Source of the DNA: Physcomitrium patens
Taxonomy: Eukaryota; Streptophyta; Bryopsida; Funariales; Funariaceae
Direction: 5' to 3'
NCBI RefSeq assembly: GCF_000002425.4
Contig: NC_037261.1
Coordinates: 4,428,082 to 4,492,081, forward strand
Length of the DNA: 64,000 nucleotides
Below the pieces are notes generated by a model, which saw only the letters and a program-made list of their open reading frames with translations, had not been told where the DNA came from and did not search any database. The first letter of the stretch is position 1, and each line of letters opens with the position of its first letter. Positions 31,656 to 41,876 of the stretch are shown here, piece after piece. The position numbers and the translations under genes were made by a program.

Positions 31656-33060
31656 TGTCGTGTTGTGACACGAGTATACAGTGAAAATAAAAAGAAAGGG
31701 GAATTTTATTAATATTCAGTTACCTCGAATATTGGGAACATCGACCAACTCCAGTACAAATACTGAGTGGTCAGGATTGAGTGACTCCGTTACAGTCAGC
31801 CGGAGCATACTGAAATGCCCCATTCGATTCTAATAACGGGAGTCAGCAGGAAGAGAAGGACCAATTCACACGACGGGTTCGAGGAGCCAATTGGATCCAA
31901 TTTCGACAATCCAATCCGGGTCCTCTTACCCAATATGAGACCTGTATTGGTGGGGCAACCGAATGCAGTCTAGTTACGGGAAATCCAGGTCTTACTACGG
32001 GTCTTAGCCAATCTGACGCGAGGACCAATTTGACCCAATTACGGGAACATCTAGGTTACTACGGGCATCTTTAGCAATATAGGACCTAAATTGGTCGGGC
32101 GACTCAATGTGGTCCCGATTATAGGGTTTGATTCTGTTTCAGGCTGTCCTGTTCTCTGTGCCGTCTCAGGGAACGTTGTTTTCGGTAAATGGATTTCTTA
32201 AAGGTAAAAACGAAGGAGAAAGCTTGGCGGCGAGAGCCAATTTCGAATCTAAGTTGAGGTGAGAGCCAATTTCGGATCCAAGCTTGAGGTGGGAGCCAAT
32301 TCCGGATCTAAGACGGAAGATTGAAGAAATTTAGAGGATAAGGTTAGGGGGGATATAGTTTTGGAGTGGTGTGGGTTTTTTTTTTTTGAGGGGAAATCGG
32401 GTGTGGGTTTTTTTTTCGAAGGGAAAATCGGGGACGGGGGGGGAGCGAGTTTTCAAGCTTTTGGAAGGTTACTAGTTCGGTTTTATTGGAGGGTTTTGAA
32501 GATCAAGAGGATTAGAGAGAGGAGCTTCATGCTTCGGGTCGGGGAAGGAAAGACATAGAATTTGGATTATTCTTCTTCGTAGAGTTTTGGGGAAGACTGA
32601 GGCAATCGTTGCTGAAGTCAGTGTTGTAATGGTGAATCGGGATTTTTAAATGAAGTGGGTTTGAATACTCTTGACTGTTTTGGGAAATCGAGTTACGTCT
32701 GTGATTGAAGGATTAAAAGGGTGTCTATAGGATTGAGTATGCGGAGTGAATGAAATTTATTGGGTTAATCTAACAAGACAATCAGTGGATACAAGATCGT
32801 AAGTACAAAGCAGTATTGAAGGTTAACAGTTTGGGTTGTACGGGGTTCTCTGTAACGTCTAGAGACCTACCGGCTGGGGCAAAAAGGACTTTGACAAGCA
32901 GTCGAAGAGCACCCATATAGATTTACGGTACATTGTTGCAGTCGTTTATATTCCAGCAGTCAAAAACTGATAGACTGCTTGACTATCGGTGAATCTCCAT
33001 ACTACCTTCTACAGCTAGATGCCCGGCGCGTTCTCGAGCAGGAAAGCACGTAATACGACA
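31656..33060 (+). repeat. A4 3' LTR
   Basis: 1,405 bp, TGTCGTGTTGTGACACG...GTAATACGACA, followed by TSD ACGC. It has three tandem copies of the 27-bp GAGCCAATTTC module near 32,230-32,310 and two T-rich stretches near 32,380-32,420 that the inner 5' unit lacks. Two degenerate copies of a ~55-bp block (CCAATAT...ACCT...AATTGGT) lie near 31,925-31,985 and 32,065-32,125. Confidence 0.92.
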
Positions 33061-34835
33061 ACGCCAAGATGGAAAAGTGTGTGATTCACACTACTCAAGT
33101 TGATTTTTTAGGATACATCATTTCAAATGATGGTCTCATGATGGATTTTAAGAAAGTCCAAACAATCATGGATTGGAAGATTCCAAGGACAGTAAGAGAT
33201 GTCGAATGTTTCTTGGGATTTGCCAATTACTATCGGATCTTCATCAAAGATTTCTCACGAGTTGCAGCTCCACTTACACGCTTGACTAGTAAAGATAAAT
33301 TCCAATGGAATGAACAAGCGGAAGTAGCATTTGAAGCTTTGAAGACATCGTTTGTCTCTGCACCAGTCTTATATCATGTTGACTTTTCCAAGGTATTTTT
33401 TATGGAAACAGATGCATCAGATTTTGCCTTGAGTGCAGTTTTATCATAAATGGGATCAGATGACAAACTTCATCCGATAGCTTTTCATTCAAGAAAATTC
33501 TCAGCAGCCGAGATCAATTATGAGATCCACAATAAAGAACTTCTTGCGATCGTGGATTCTTTTTAAGAATGGCATCATTATCTAGAAGGCGCTTCTAGTC
33601 TAGTCATTGTGTATACAGATCACAAGAACCTCGAATATTTTATGTCAGCATGCGTATTGAATCGTCGTCAAGCTCGATGGAGTATGTCTTTGTCAAGATT
33701 CCAGTTCATTATCACTTATCGGCTACGAAAATAACAAGGTTTGTCCGATGCCCTATCTAGACGTTCTTATTTTGCACCAAAAGAAGGAGATGCAGCTTTT
33801 GAGCAACAAAGAACGGTCCTCTTGAAACTGGAGCAATTTCATCTCCGAGCAATGAAATCAACATTGACTATTGATTCAACTTTTCTCAAGCAAATCCAGT
33901 CTAGTATGTCCTCAGATCCTCTTGTTCATGATATCGAGAATAATTCTTTCAAGTCTCATGATCCTTCTAAGTTCGAGTTCAAGAATAATCTATTATATTT
34001 TGAAGGATGCCTATATGTTCCAGAAGGAGAAGCACGTTTACGTGTTCTTCAAGTACGTCATGACTTTCCAACAGTAGGGCACTTTGGATATAATAGACTT
34101 TGGAACTCATATCAAGAGATTTTTGGTGGCCACAAATGTGGAAGTCAGTCAAAGACTTTGTACAATCTTGTGATATTTGTTCAAGATCAAAAATTCCTCG
34201 TCATCGACTTTACGGACTTCTTCAGCCATTATCTATATCAGAACAACCATGGTCTTCTGTTTCTATGGATTTCATCACAGATCTTCCAAGCTCAAGATCT
34301 TATGATTCTATATTTGTGATAGTAGATCGTTTCACCAAGATGGCACATTTTGTGCCATGTACAAAATCTATCACAGGTGAAGAAATAGCTAAGCTTTTCA
34401 TTGATAATATCTATCGCTATCATGGATTACCTAAAGATATCATATCGGATAGGGGAACTCAATTTGTGTCAAGATTCTGGAGGACCCTTTTCAAGATTTT
34501 AAAAGTGGACATAAAGCTATCTTCGGCTTTCCATCCTCAAACTGATGGACAAACAGAGCCCGTAAACCAAGTCTTGGAGCAATATTTAAGGTGTACTATC
34601 AACTATCAACAAGATGATTGGACAATCTTTCTGCCATTGGCAGAGTTTGCTTATAATAATACGGTACATTCTTCCATGCAACAAACACCTTTCTTTGCCA
34701 ATTATGGCTATCATCCACGACTTGATACTTTTGATTTTTCAAACGTTGATAATCCTGCAGCAGAAGATATGGCAAATCGGTTGTCAGAGTTACATGCAAT
34801 AATGAAGACGCAATTGAAGGAAGCTCAAGAACGAT
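33061..34835 (+). pseudogene. B1 pol, second part: RT end, RNase H, integrase
   Basis: Resumes after A4 with KMEKCVIHTTQVDFLGYIIS and FLGFANYYRIFIKDFSRVAA. RNase H: VFFMETDASDFALSAVLS (then TAA 33,447-33,449), [26 protein letters not shown] and GLSDALSRR. Stops occur after VLS, after DSF and after RLRK. A one-base shift near 34,090 separates VGHFGYNR from the remainder of the integrase zinc module (SCDICSRSK). Integrase core: SVSMDFITDLP, DIISDRGTQFVSRFW and TDGQTEPVNQ, giving D, D, E in the normal spacing. It ends EAQER at a TAA (34,835-34,837), after which the GPF module follows in the same pol. Confidence 0.9.
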
Positions 34836-34837
34836 AA

Positions 34838-35311
34838 AAGATAAATACAGATCTATATCGTAAGGAGCAACCACAACTCAACGTGGGTGATAAGGTATGG
34901 CTACTTCGTCGCAATATCAAGACTACTCGACCTTATGACAAGTTGGACTATCGTAGGCTTGGCCCCTTTTCTGTTTCTGAACAGATCAACCCAGTTGCAT
35001 ATCGGTTACATCTACCGGAGTCAATGAAGATCCATCCTGTATTCCACGTGTCTCTTCTTGAACCATATAAGATAGTGGATATATAAGGAAGAAGACAAAT
35101 GCCACCGCCTCCTATAGAAGTAGATAATAATGAAGAATTTGAGGTGGAAGAGATATTAGACTCAAGGCGGCGTCAAAATAAGCTAGAATATCTTATTTAT
35201 TGGCGCGGATATGATATTAGTGAATGCACATGGGAGCCATGTAGGAATCTAACAAATGCATCAGCTAAAGTCAAAGTTTTTCATCAACGACATCCATCAA
35301 AACTAAGATGA
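34838..35311 (+). pseudogene. B1 integrase C terminus with chromodomain
   Basis: After the TAA the frame continues with [19 protein letters not shown], the GPF module [13 protein letters not shown] and [13 protein letters not shown]. After another TAA near 35,085 comes the chromodomain, about 35,138-35,290: EFEVEEILDSRRR, LEYLIYWRGYDISECTWEP and VKVFHQRHPS. The aromatic cage positions (the Y/W/W-type residues in YLIYWRGY and CTWEP) are present. In chromoviruses this domain reads histone marks and steers integration to heterochromatin. This fits the nesting seen here, but targeting by this copy is inference. Confidence 0.9.
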
Positions 35312-35406
35312 AAATCTCTCTTATAAAAGAGACAAGATTTGAGGCAAGATAACATTCAATTTTCTATCCTTGTTTGTAACTTCTTTGCATTTGTGACGCT
35401 AATTAG

Positions 35407-35829
35407 ATGGAGAGCCAACAACCAGCGGATTCAACTCAAGAACCTTCGTTTGCTGACCTGCCGGACGAGACATTACAATTGTCACAACCTTCAAGACGAC
35501 GCAATCGAGATGAAGATCTTCAAGAACGACATGTTCTTCCTCGAATAGATGGTGAGATACAACGCATTTGGTATCACGATTTGGGAAGGGACTCCTGATG
35601 TTTGGTGATTTTGCTAGATGTAGGAACAACTCTTGATGGTATTCCAAATATTCTATTCGAAGGAAGTTACGAAGGCCTCAACAATGATCAAATAACTGGG
35701 TGGTCTTTCCGCCCTAGTATGAGACACTACCGATGGTTGAGAGGCCCTATCAATCATCTTCGAAGAGAACAGAGATCAGAGTATGTGGCGAATACAATTT
35801 GTCACATCATAGATTTCTTCAACATATGA
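35407..35829 (+). pseudogene. B1 extra small ORF after the chromodomain, unknown function
   Basis: A frame of about 140 codons between the end of pol and the 3' LTR, from ATG 35,407 (MESQQPADSTQEPSFADLPD) to a stop at 35,827-35,829, with one TGA at 35,596-35,598. The first half is polar and disordered with an arginine cluster (PSRRRNRDEDLQ). The second half looks folded: DVGTTLDGIPNILFEGSYEG, ITGWSFRPSMRHYRWLRGP, ending CHIIDFFNI. The composition is unlike random sequence and the frame is almost intact. I do not recognise it. It could be an accessory protein or a captured host fragment. Confidence 0.55.
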
Positions 35830-35857
35830 TGACCGCTCCTCGTGGAACTCGTCTCTA

Positions 35858-35870
35858 GAAGGGGGGATAA
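35858..35870 (+). other. B1 polypurine tract
   Basis: GAAGGGGGGATAA directly before the 3' LTR TGTCACGG. Confidence 0.8.
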
Positions 35871-36423
35871 TGTCACGGCCATAATCATGTAAGCTAATAA
35901 TTACATATAGAAATAGGTAGAAGTAAGTAAAAATAGATAAAAGTAGGTTAATTCTATAATATTTAATATATAAGCTTCTTAGAAACTTTCTAGATGCTGC
36001 TTTGACTTCATAGGTGTCTTTAATTGACTTTTTGGATTAGAAACGTGGTCAACAAGTTGGCCATGTGCCACACATGTTGTTCGCTTGAAGATCAAGCTAA
36101 CTATGTGGCCCACACGTAGAAAAACTTGCCTTGTAAGTCAAGGCATGTGCCCTACAAAGTCAACACATATTGGAGGTCCTATAGAACGTCGCCACGTAGC
36201 TCTTAGTTAGATAGTATATATAGAGACAAGAGTGAAGGCTTCTTCACTCTTATCAACTCCTTTCTTGCTTCCAGTCTAGTTTCAAGGGTCTCTAGTTGTC
36301 TTGTTTTTTGGCAATAGCCATTCCAGTTTCCTTTTAATATACATACTTATTTATATTTTGACTTATTATATCGAGATAGTCTTTTTGTGTATATTTTCCC
36401 TCATCGAGTCTTTGTCCTTGACA
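35871..36423 (+). repeat. B1 3' LTR
   Basis: 553 bp, TGTCACGGCC...CCTTGACA, followed by TSD AAACC. It is the same length as the 5' LTR, with about 20 substitutions by eye, many C/T or A/G. Confidence 0.93.
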
Positions 36424-38452
36424 AAACCATTACCAAAGATTGTTGAAGGATTTAAGGATTTTGGAGAGGTACCACTGTAAAGCGAGATTATGGAGGTACA
36501 AAAGAGGAGGTACTCTCGCGAGATGAAGGTGCCTTTGATGCGAGTTTTATTGGTATATTGGAGAATGGAAATATTATGTATAAGAAAGTTGATGATTTTA
36601 AAAGAAAGGAAAGAAAAAGATTATATGATATTGAAGGATAATTATGCAAGTTAGGTACATTGCAAGATGATGAGAGGATTTTAGGTGTTTATGAAGAATA
36701 TGGACTAGAAGATTCATTGGAATTGATTACATCTATTGGGTTAGGGGATAATGATAAGATTGCTCAGATTCATTCAAGAGAGGTTTATACCATACTTAAA
36801 TCTTTTCAAGCACCACAAGTCACTGTAGAGATAAGATATAAAATGTCAGATAAGAAGATAAAGCCTGTTGCCGGACCATTACCAGAAGATTCTAAAGAAC
36901 AAATGAGAGAACCATCAAAAGAAGCAAGTTTAAGAGATCCAATGAGTATTGGACATCAGTTTACTGAAGAGACTTTTGAAGAATTGAAGATTGGTTCTGA
37001 TGGTTCTTTATTGCCAAAGGAAATTACTTGCTTCAAAAAGATGTTGGCTAAACAAGGTAGATCGTTTGCTTTCGGATCTCATGAAATTGGGTGTGTGGAT
37101 CCAAATATTATAACACCTATAGTTATCTTCACTGTACCGCATGTACCTTGGAATCTAAGACCGATTCCAGTACCGAGGGCACATTTACTTAAATTGGTGG
37201 AACTATTAAAAGAAAAGATAAAGTTGAAAATATTGGAACCCTCGTTTGCGCCGTATTCTAGTCGATGGTTTACGGTACCTAAGAAGAATGGATCACTACG
37301 GTTTATTCAACATATGCAGCCTGTGAATGCAGTAACTGTCAAAAATGTAGGAATTGGACCCATTGTGGATGAATTTGCTGAGGCGTTTGTTGGAAGGGCG
37401 ATCTATTCAATGGGTGACTTGTATTCAGGTTATGATCAATTTCAACTTGCCGAAGGAAGTAGAGATATGACAACAATGAGGACACCACTTGGATTGATTA
37501 GAATGTGCACTCTTCCTCAAGGCGCGACCAACTCAGTTGCGCATATGATGAATGGGATGAATAAGGTATTGAGAGATTTTATCCCGGAAAAGACTATGCC
37601 TTTTCTGGATGATGTTCCTATAAAAGGATGCAAAGAAGGAGACAAGGATGAAACTTTAGATACGAGGGGGTGTCGCAGATATGTTGTTGATCATATACAA
37701 GATTGTGAAAAGATTTTAACTCGGCTTGGAGAAGTTCATCTTACATTATCAGATATGAAGTCCGTATTTGAAGTACGAGAGGTTGTGATTGTTGGACATT
37801 TATGTGGATCTTCTGGAAAAAAACCAGATCCGACTAAAGTTGATGCAATTGGAAGGATGAAAGAGGATTGTGATTCTTTAACAGAGGTTTGTAGGTTTTT
37901 GGGTGCGTGTGTATTTTATCGAATCTGGATCCCTCATTTTGCTCATATAGCGGATCCATTATATGAACTGTTACGCAAGGGTTACTGATATTAATGGGAA
38001 GAAAGGCATATTCAGGTAATGCAAAGATTAAAGAAATTATTGATGTCACCTCCAATATTGAGGAAGGTTGATTATAAGTGCAATAGACCAGTGATTCTTA
38101 TTGTGGACACTAGTCCAATTGCCATTGGATGGACTGTGGGTCAAGATGATTCAAATGGGAATAGATTTGGAGTTCGATTTGGGGCTAAAGTTTTAAGTAT
38201 TCGTCAGCATGCATATTCGCAAGTCAAAAGAGAACTTTGGGGAGTCGTTTCGGCTATGAAAGCTGAAAAGGACTATTTGATTGGGGCAGTAGTAGTAATT
38301 GAAACAGATTGCTTGCCATTGCTTGGAATGATTATTAACTTTTCAACGCCAGGTATTGCAATGTTGAGATGGATTGCTTATATTAAGTCACTAAATCCAG
38401 AATTTAAGCATGTTATTGGGAAGGACAATTTAGTAGCAGACATGCTATCTTG
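36424..38452 (+). pseudogene. A3 protease end and RT-RNase H
   Basis: Continues the A3 protease from 20,790 (KPLPKIVEGFKDFGEVPL) to the TAA at about 36,480. RT then follows in the -1 frame: ENGNIMYKK, a TAA in place of Gln near 36,642, then open 36,660-37,988. Motifs: SRWFTVPKKNGSLRF, YSMGDLYSGYDQFQL, LPQGATNS, MPFLDDVPIKG. A stop and local change interrupt near 37,988 (KGY*). RNase H reads LIVDTSPIAIGWTVG, VKRELWGVV, ETDCLPLLG and VADMLS, with a TGA at 38,451-38,453. The catalytic Glu is kept here, unlike in A4. Confidence 0.88.
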
Positions 38453-38453
38453 A

Positions 38454-39881
38454 GCAAGATATGAGAGGGAGGACAAAATGGTTGAAGAAATTGATGACGT
38501 CGGATTGAAATTCTATTCAATATCAAACTTCAACAGGGAAGACAAGCTATTTCTTGAAGAATCTTATGAAGGAGAATTATTGAATATTGGTCATTACTTG
38601 AATACCTTGACTAAACAGGAAAATTGGTCTACAGAAAAATTCAAACAAATAAGAAAAAAAGCATATGGATTTTTACTTCGAGATGGATTTTTATGGAAGA
38701 GACCGAAGAAAGGAATTGGGATGCCACGACGAGTGATAGGCAAAAAAGAAGAAAAACTAAAATTATTAAAGTAGTTTCATGATAGTTTATGGACAGGGCA
38801 TAGAGGAATCTGGGCTACTTTTGCTAAACTCAAGGAACAATATTGGTGGAAAAATATGTATCGAGATGTGCTCTCATTTGTAGAGTCATGTGAAATCTGT
38901 CAATCGTATTCTAATATCCGACATCGAGATGGTCTTCATCCTACGTATCCTCTAGCTATTCATTTTAAATGGGTTGTTGATTTGGTTATTATACCAGTTG
39001 GATTATGGCAGATGAGATATTTGGTTTTAGCTCGTGAAGATTTATCAAATTAAGTAGAAGGAAGAGCATTGAGGACAAAAACTAAAGAGGGGATTTGTAG
39101 GTTTTTGCTTGAAGATGTCATTTGCCGCTACGGATGCGTAGGAAAAATCACTGCAGATCGTGAAGAATTAAATGCACAAGAAGCTCGTAAGTTCTTTGAA
39201 AGATGTGGAGTTAAACTATCACTGGCTACTGCTTATAATCCGGAAGGGAATGCAAAAAGCGAACGCGGTCACCCGCTGATTGTGAAAGCATTAGGTAAAG
39301 CTTGTACTGGAAAAGTTAAAGAGTGGCCACGGCTTTTGTCATTTGCATTATGGGCTGATCGAACAACACATAGTTCGGTGACAAGATATATGCCAGTAGA
39401 ACTTATGATAGGTCAAAAACCAATTATGCCGATTGAAAAAAAGGTACTTACTTGGAGTATGCTACCATGGGAAGATGGATTGACAAGAGAAGAACTTTTG
39501 GCTATTAGGATTCGACAATTGGAGCAAAGAACGGAAGATGTCCAGATAGCATTGGAAAGGTTAAAAAGAGCAAGGTTACAAAACAAGGCGCGATTCGATA
39601 AGCAACATCGATTGAGACCAAAAGCAATCAAGGAAGGTGACTGGGTACTTGTTTATGACAATAGTCTGGATAATCAACATAGTACTTTGCGGAAATTTTC
39701 AAAACGTTGGTTTGGACCATATGTTGTAACAACTGTTCATGATAATGCGACTTACTCATTACGGGAGTTAGATGGTACAAAATTGAAAATACCAATTGCA
39801 GGGAAGAGAGTAAAAATATTTAAACGAAGACATGCAGAGATGAATATGGAAGACCTTAATGAAGGTACAGAGATTCCGTAG
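38454..39881 (+). pseudogene. A3 integrase
   Basis: Same frame as RT, interrupted at 38,772-38,774 and 39,051-39,053. Zinc module FHDSLWTGHRG ... SCEICQ; core VVDLVIIPVGLW, ITADREELN and NAKSERGHPL; C-terminal KFSKRWFGPYVVTTV. It ends EGTEIP at the family TAG (39,879-39,881), followed in frame by the same acidic tail as in A1 and A4. The last 270 codons are open and nearly identical to A4. Confidence 0.88.
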
Positions 39882-40018
39882 CAAGAAGATGAAAGTGATA
39901 TGGATAATGAAGGTGACGAAGACGAACTGGACAAAGACGTAGGGGATACATTCTGAATCAAACAGCAATTGGGTAAATTGGTGCATACCGGAGGATGCAC
40001 AGGTTCAAAGGGGGTGAA

Positions 40019-41274
40019 TGTCGTATTGTAACACAAATATACTGTGAAAATATAAAGAAAGGCGACTTTTATTATTGTTCAGTTATCTCAAATATTGGGA
40101 GCAACGACCAACTCTAGTGCAAATACTGAGTGGCCAGGTTCAGTCACCCCGTTCTAGTCAGCCGGGGCATACTGAAATGCTTCGTTCGATTCCAATAACG
40201 AGAATCAGCAGGAAGAAAAATGACCAATTCACACGATGGGTGAGCCTGGTTCGAAGAGCCAATTGGATCCAATTTCAAGAATCCAATCCGGGTCCTCTTA
40301 CCCAATATGAGACCTGAATTGGCCGAGCAATCCAATGCAGTCTAATTACGGAAAATCCACGTCTTACTATGGGCCTCAGCCAATCTGACGCAAAGGACCA
40401 ATTTGATCCAATTATGGGGACATTTGGGTCTTACTACTGGACTCTTAGCCAATATGAGACCTGAATTGGTCGGGCGACTCAATGTGGTCCCGATTACGGG
40501 GTTTCGATTCTGTTTCAGGCTGTCCTATTCTCTGTGTCGTTTTAGGGAATGTTATTTTCGGTAAAAGGATCTCTTAAAGGTAAAAATGGGAGAGAAAGCT
40601 CTGATGGCGAGAGCCAATTTTAAATCCAAGCTCTGACGGTGGTAGCCAATTCCAGATCCAAGATGGAAGATTGAAGAAATTCAGAGGATAAGGTTAACGG
40701 CGAATAAGTTTTGGGGGAGTTTTGAAGGATGAGAGAGAGCTAGCTTCATGCTTCGGGCGGGGGAAAAAGACAGAGAATTGGGTTTTTTTTTCTTCATAGG
40801 GTTTTGGGAAGACTGAGGCAATCGTTGCTGAAGTCAGTGTTGTAATGGTGAATTGGGATTTTTAATGAAGTGGGTTTGATTACTCTTGACTGTTTTGTGA
40901 AATCGAGTTACGTCTATAATGAAGAATTAAAAGGGTGTCTATAGGATTGAGTATGCGAAGTGAATGAAATTTATTGGATTAATCTAACGAGACAGTCAGT
41001 GGATATAAGATCGTGAGTATAAAGCGGTATCGAAGATTAGCAATTTGGGTTGTTCGGGGTTCTCTGTAACGTCTAGAGACCTACCGACTGGGTCTAAAAG
41101 GACTTCGGTGAGCAGTCGAAGGACATCCGTATAGATTTATGGTGTATTCTTATAGTCGTTTATATTCCAACAATCAAAAACTGATAAACTGCTTGACTAT
41201 TGGTAAATCTCCATACTACCTTCTACAACCAGACGCTCGGCACGTTCTCGAGCAGAAAAGCACGTAATACGACA
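40019..41274 (+). repeat. A3 3' LTR
   Basis: 1,256 bp, TGTCGTATTGTAACAC...GTAATACGACA, preceded by polypurine tract AAAGGGGGTGAA (40,007-40,018). It is noticeably more diverged from the other A LTRs, in keeping with A3 being older than A4. It is followed by ATGC and C protease sequence. Confidence 0.92.
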
Positions 41275-41876
41275 ATGCCAGGGATCAGAACACCATCAAT
41301 CGAAATATCAATGGTTGGTGCACTTGGATCAGGGTTCAAACTAACTTCACAAACTTCCATATTACGATGCCGTTGTCTTATTAGGGATGAATTCAAGGTG
41401 GAACGATACTCTGATGCGACTGCTAGAAGTTACTTCATAGAAATTGAAGGCCGAATAGTGTCCAAATCCTTTAAAATATCGTAGGATTCCATATTTAGGG
41501 TAATTCCCAATGCCCTCTTCCATTTCATGGGTTTGAGTTTAACTTGATGAGATAAATTATTCTGTCGCCTTGGACTTGGAATTGGAACAAAAGCTTGAGC
41601 TTCCTTGGGACTACCTTTCCCAAGGGGATCTTTCAATGGGTATGATGCTTCTTGGAACTACGGTGGGAACAGACCGGCTCGAGACGGAACTGAAGACTCC
41701 GTAATTGGGACCTCATTGGGCTTCGCAACCAAATCAAGGCTCAAGACTTTTCCAGTGTTAGGACCTGAATATGATGGATCCGTAATTGGGTGTGATTGAC
41801 CCTTCCCTTTTTGCTGACTCCTAGTAAGAACGGTATGGACACATTCCACCCGATTTATTGGAGAGTCTTGAGGACC
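41275..41876 (-). pseudogene. C gag-pol linker and protease start, cut by A3
   Basis: Same frame as C gag, after its TAG/TAA. It contains KPMKWKRALGITLNMESYDI, TIRPSISMK, then a stop, LLAVASEYRSTLN, and DISIDGVLIPG just before the A3 end at 41,274. In plant Tat/Athila and related elements such a segment leads into the ALVDSG-type active site, which is missing here. In-frame stops also occur near 41,640 and 41,877. Confidence 0.75.

Larger units (their letters stand above)
23807..33060 (+). mobile_element. Element A4: most complete plus-strand family A copy, youngest layer of the nest
   Basis: Full structure with a compound 5' LTR (23,807-25,672), tRNA-Trp primer site, gag 25,745-27,628, protease to 28,117, RT-RNase H-integrase to 31,518, polypurine tract and 3' LTR 31,656-33,060, TSD ACGC. 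All pol fragments are in one frame, with five in-frame stops and no shifts. gag is uninterrupted. It inserted into B1 RT, which inserted into A3, which inserted into C, which inserted into B0. Confidence 0.93.
20791..36423 (+). mobile_element. Element B1: chromovirus (Ty3/gypsy with chromodomain), carrying nested A4
   Basis: 553-bp LTRs at both ends, TSD AAACC, gag with one zinc knuckle, pol with DSG protease, YLDD RT, RNase H, integrase with GPF module and chromodomain, an extra small ORF, a polypurine tract and the 3' LTR. I count about 20 differences and no indels between the LTRs, roughly 3.6 percent. A4 splits the RT. Even without A4 the copy is dead: a frameshift and stops in gag, stops in RNase H and integrase, a one-base shift in integrase. 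The gag style (RRRQEGLCLYCGEPKH) recalls Tf1/sushi and Tcn1-type chromoviruses more than angiosperm CRM/Tekay/Reina. Confidence 0.93.
16413..41274 (+). mobile_element. Element A3: family A retrotransposon with nested B1
   Basis: Plus-strand A copy: 5'-truncated 5' LTR (16,413-18,401, split by A5), primer site, gag, protease to 20,790, B1 insertion, then protease end, RT-RNase H, integrase and 3' LTR 40,019-41,274. It inserted in C just before the C protease active site, and ATGC follows it at 41,275. The left TSD is lost with the truncated LTR end. Stops and at least two single-base shifts make it inactive. It differs from A1, A2 and A4 in having Lys instead of the gag-protease TGA. Confidence 0.88.
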
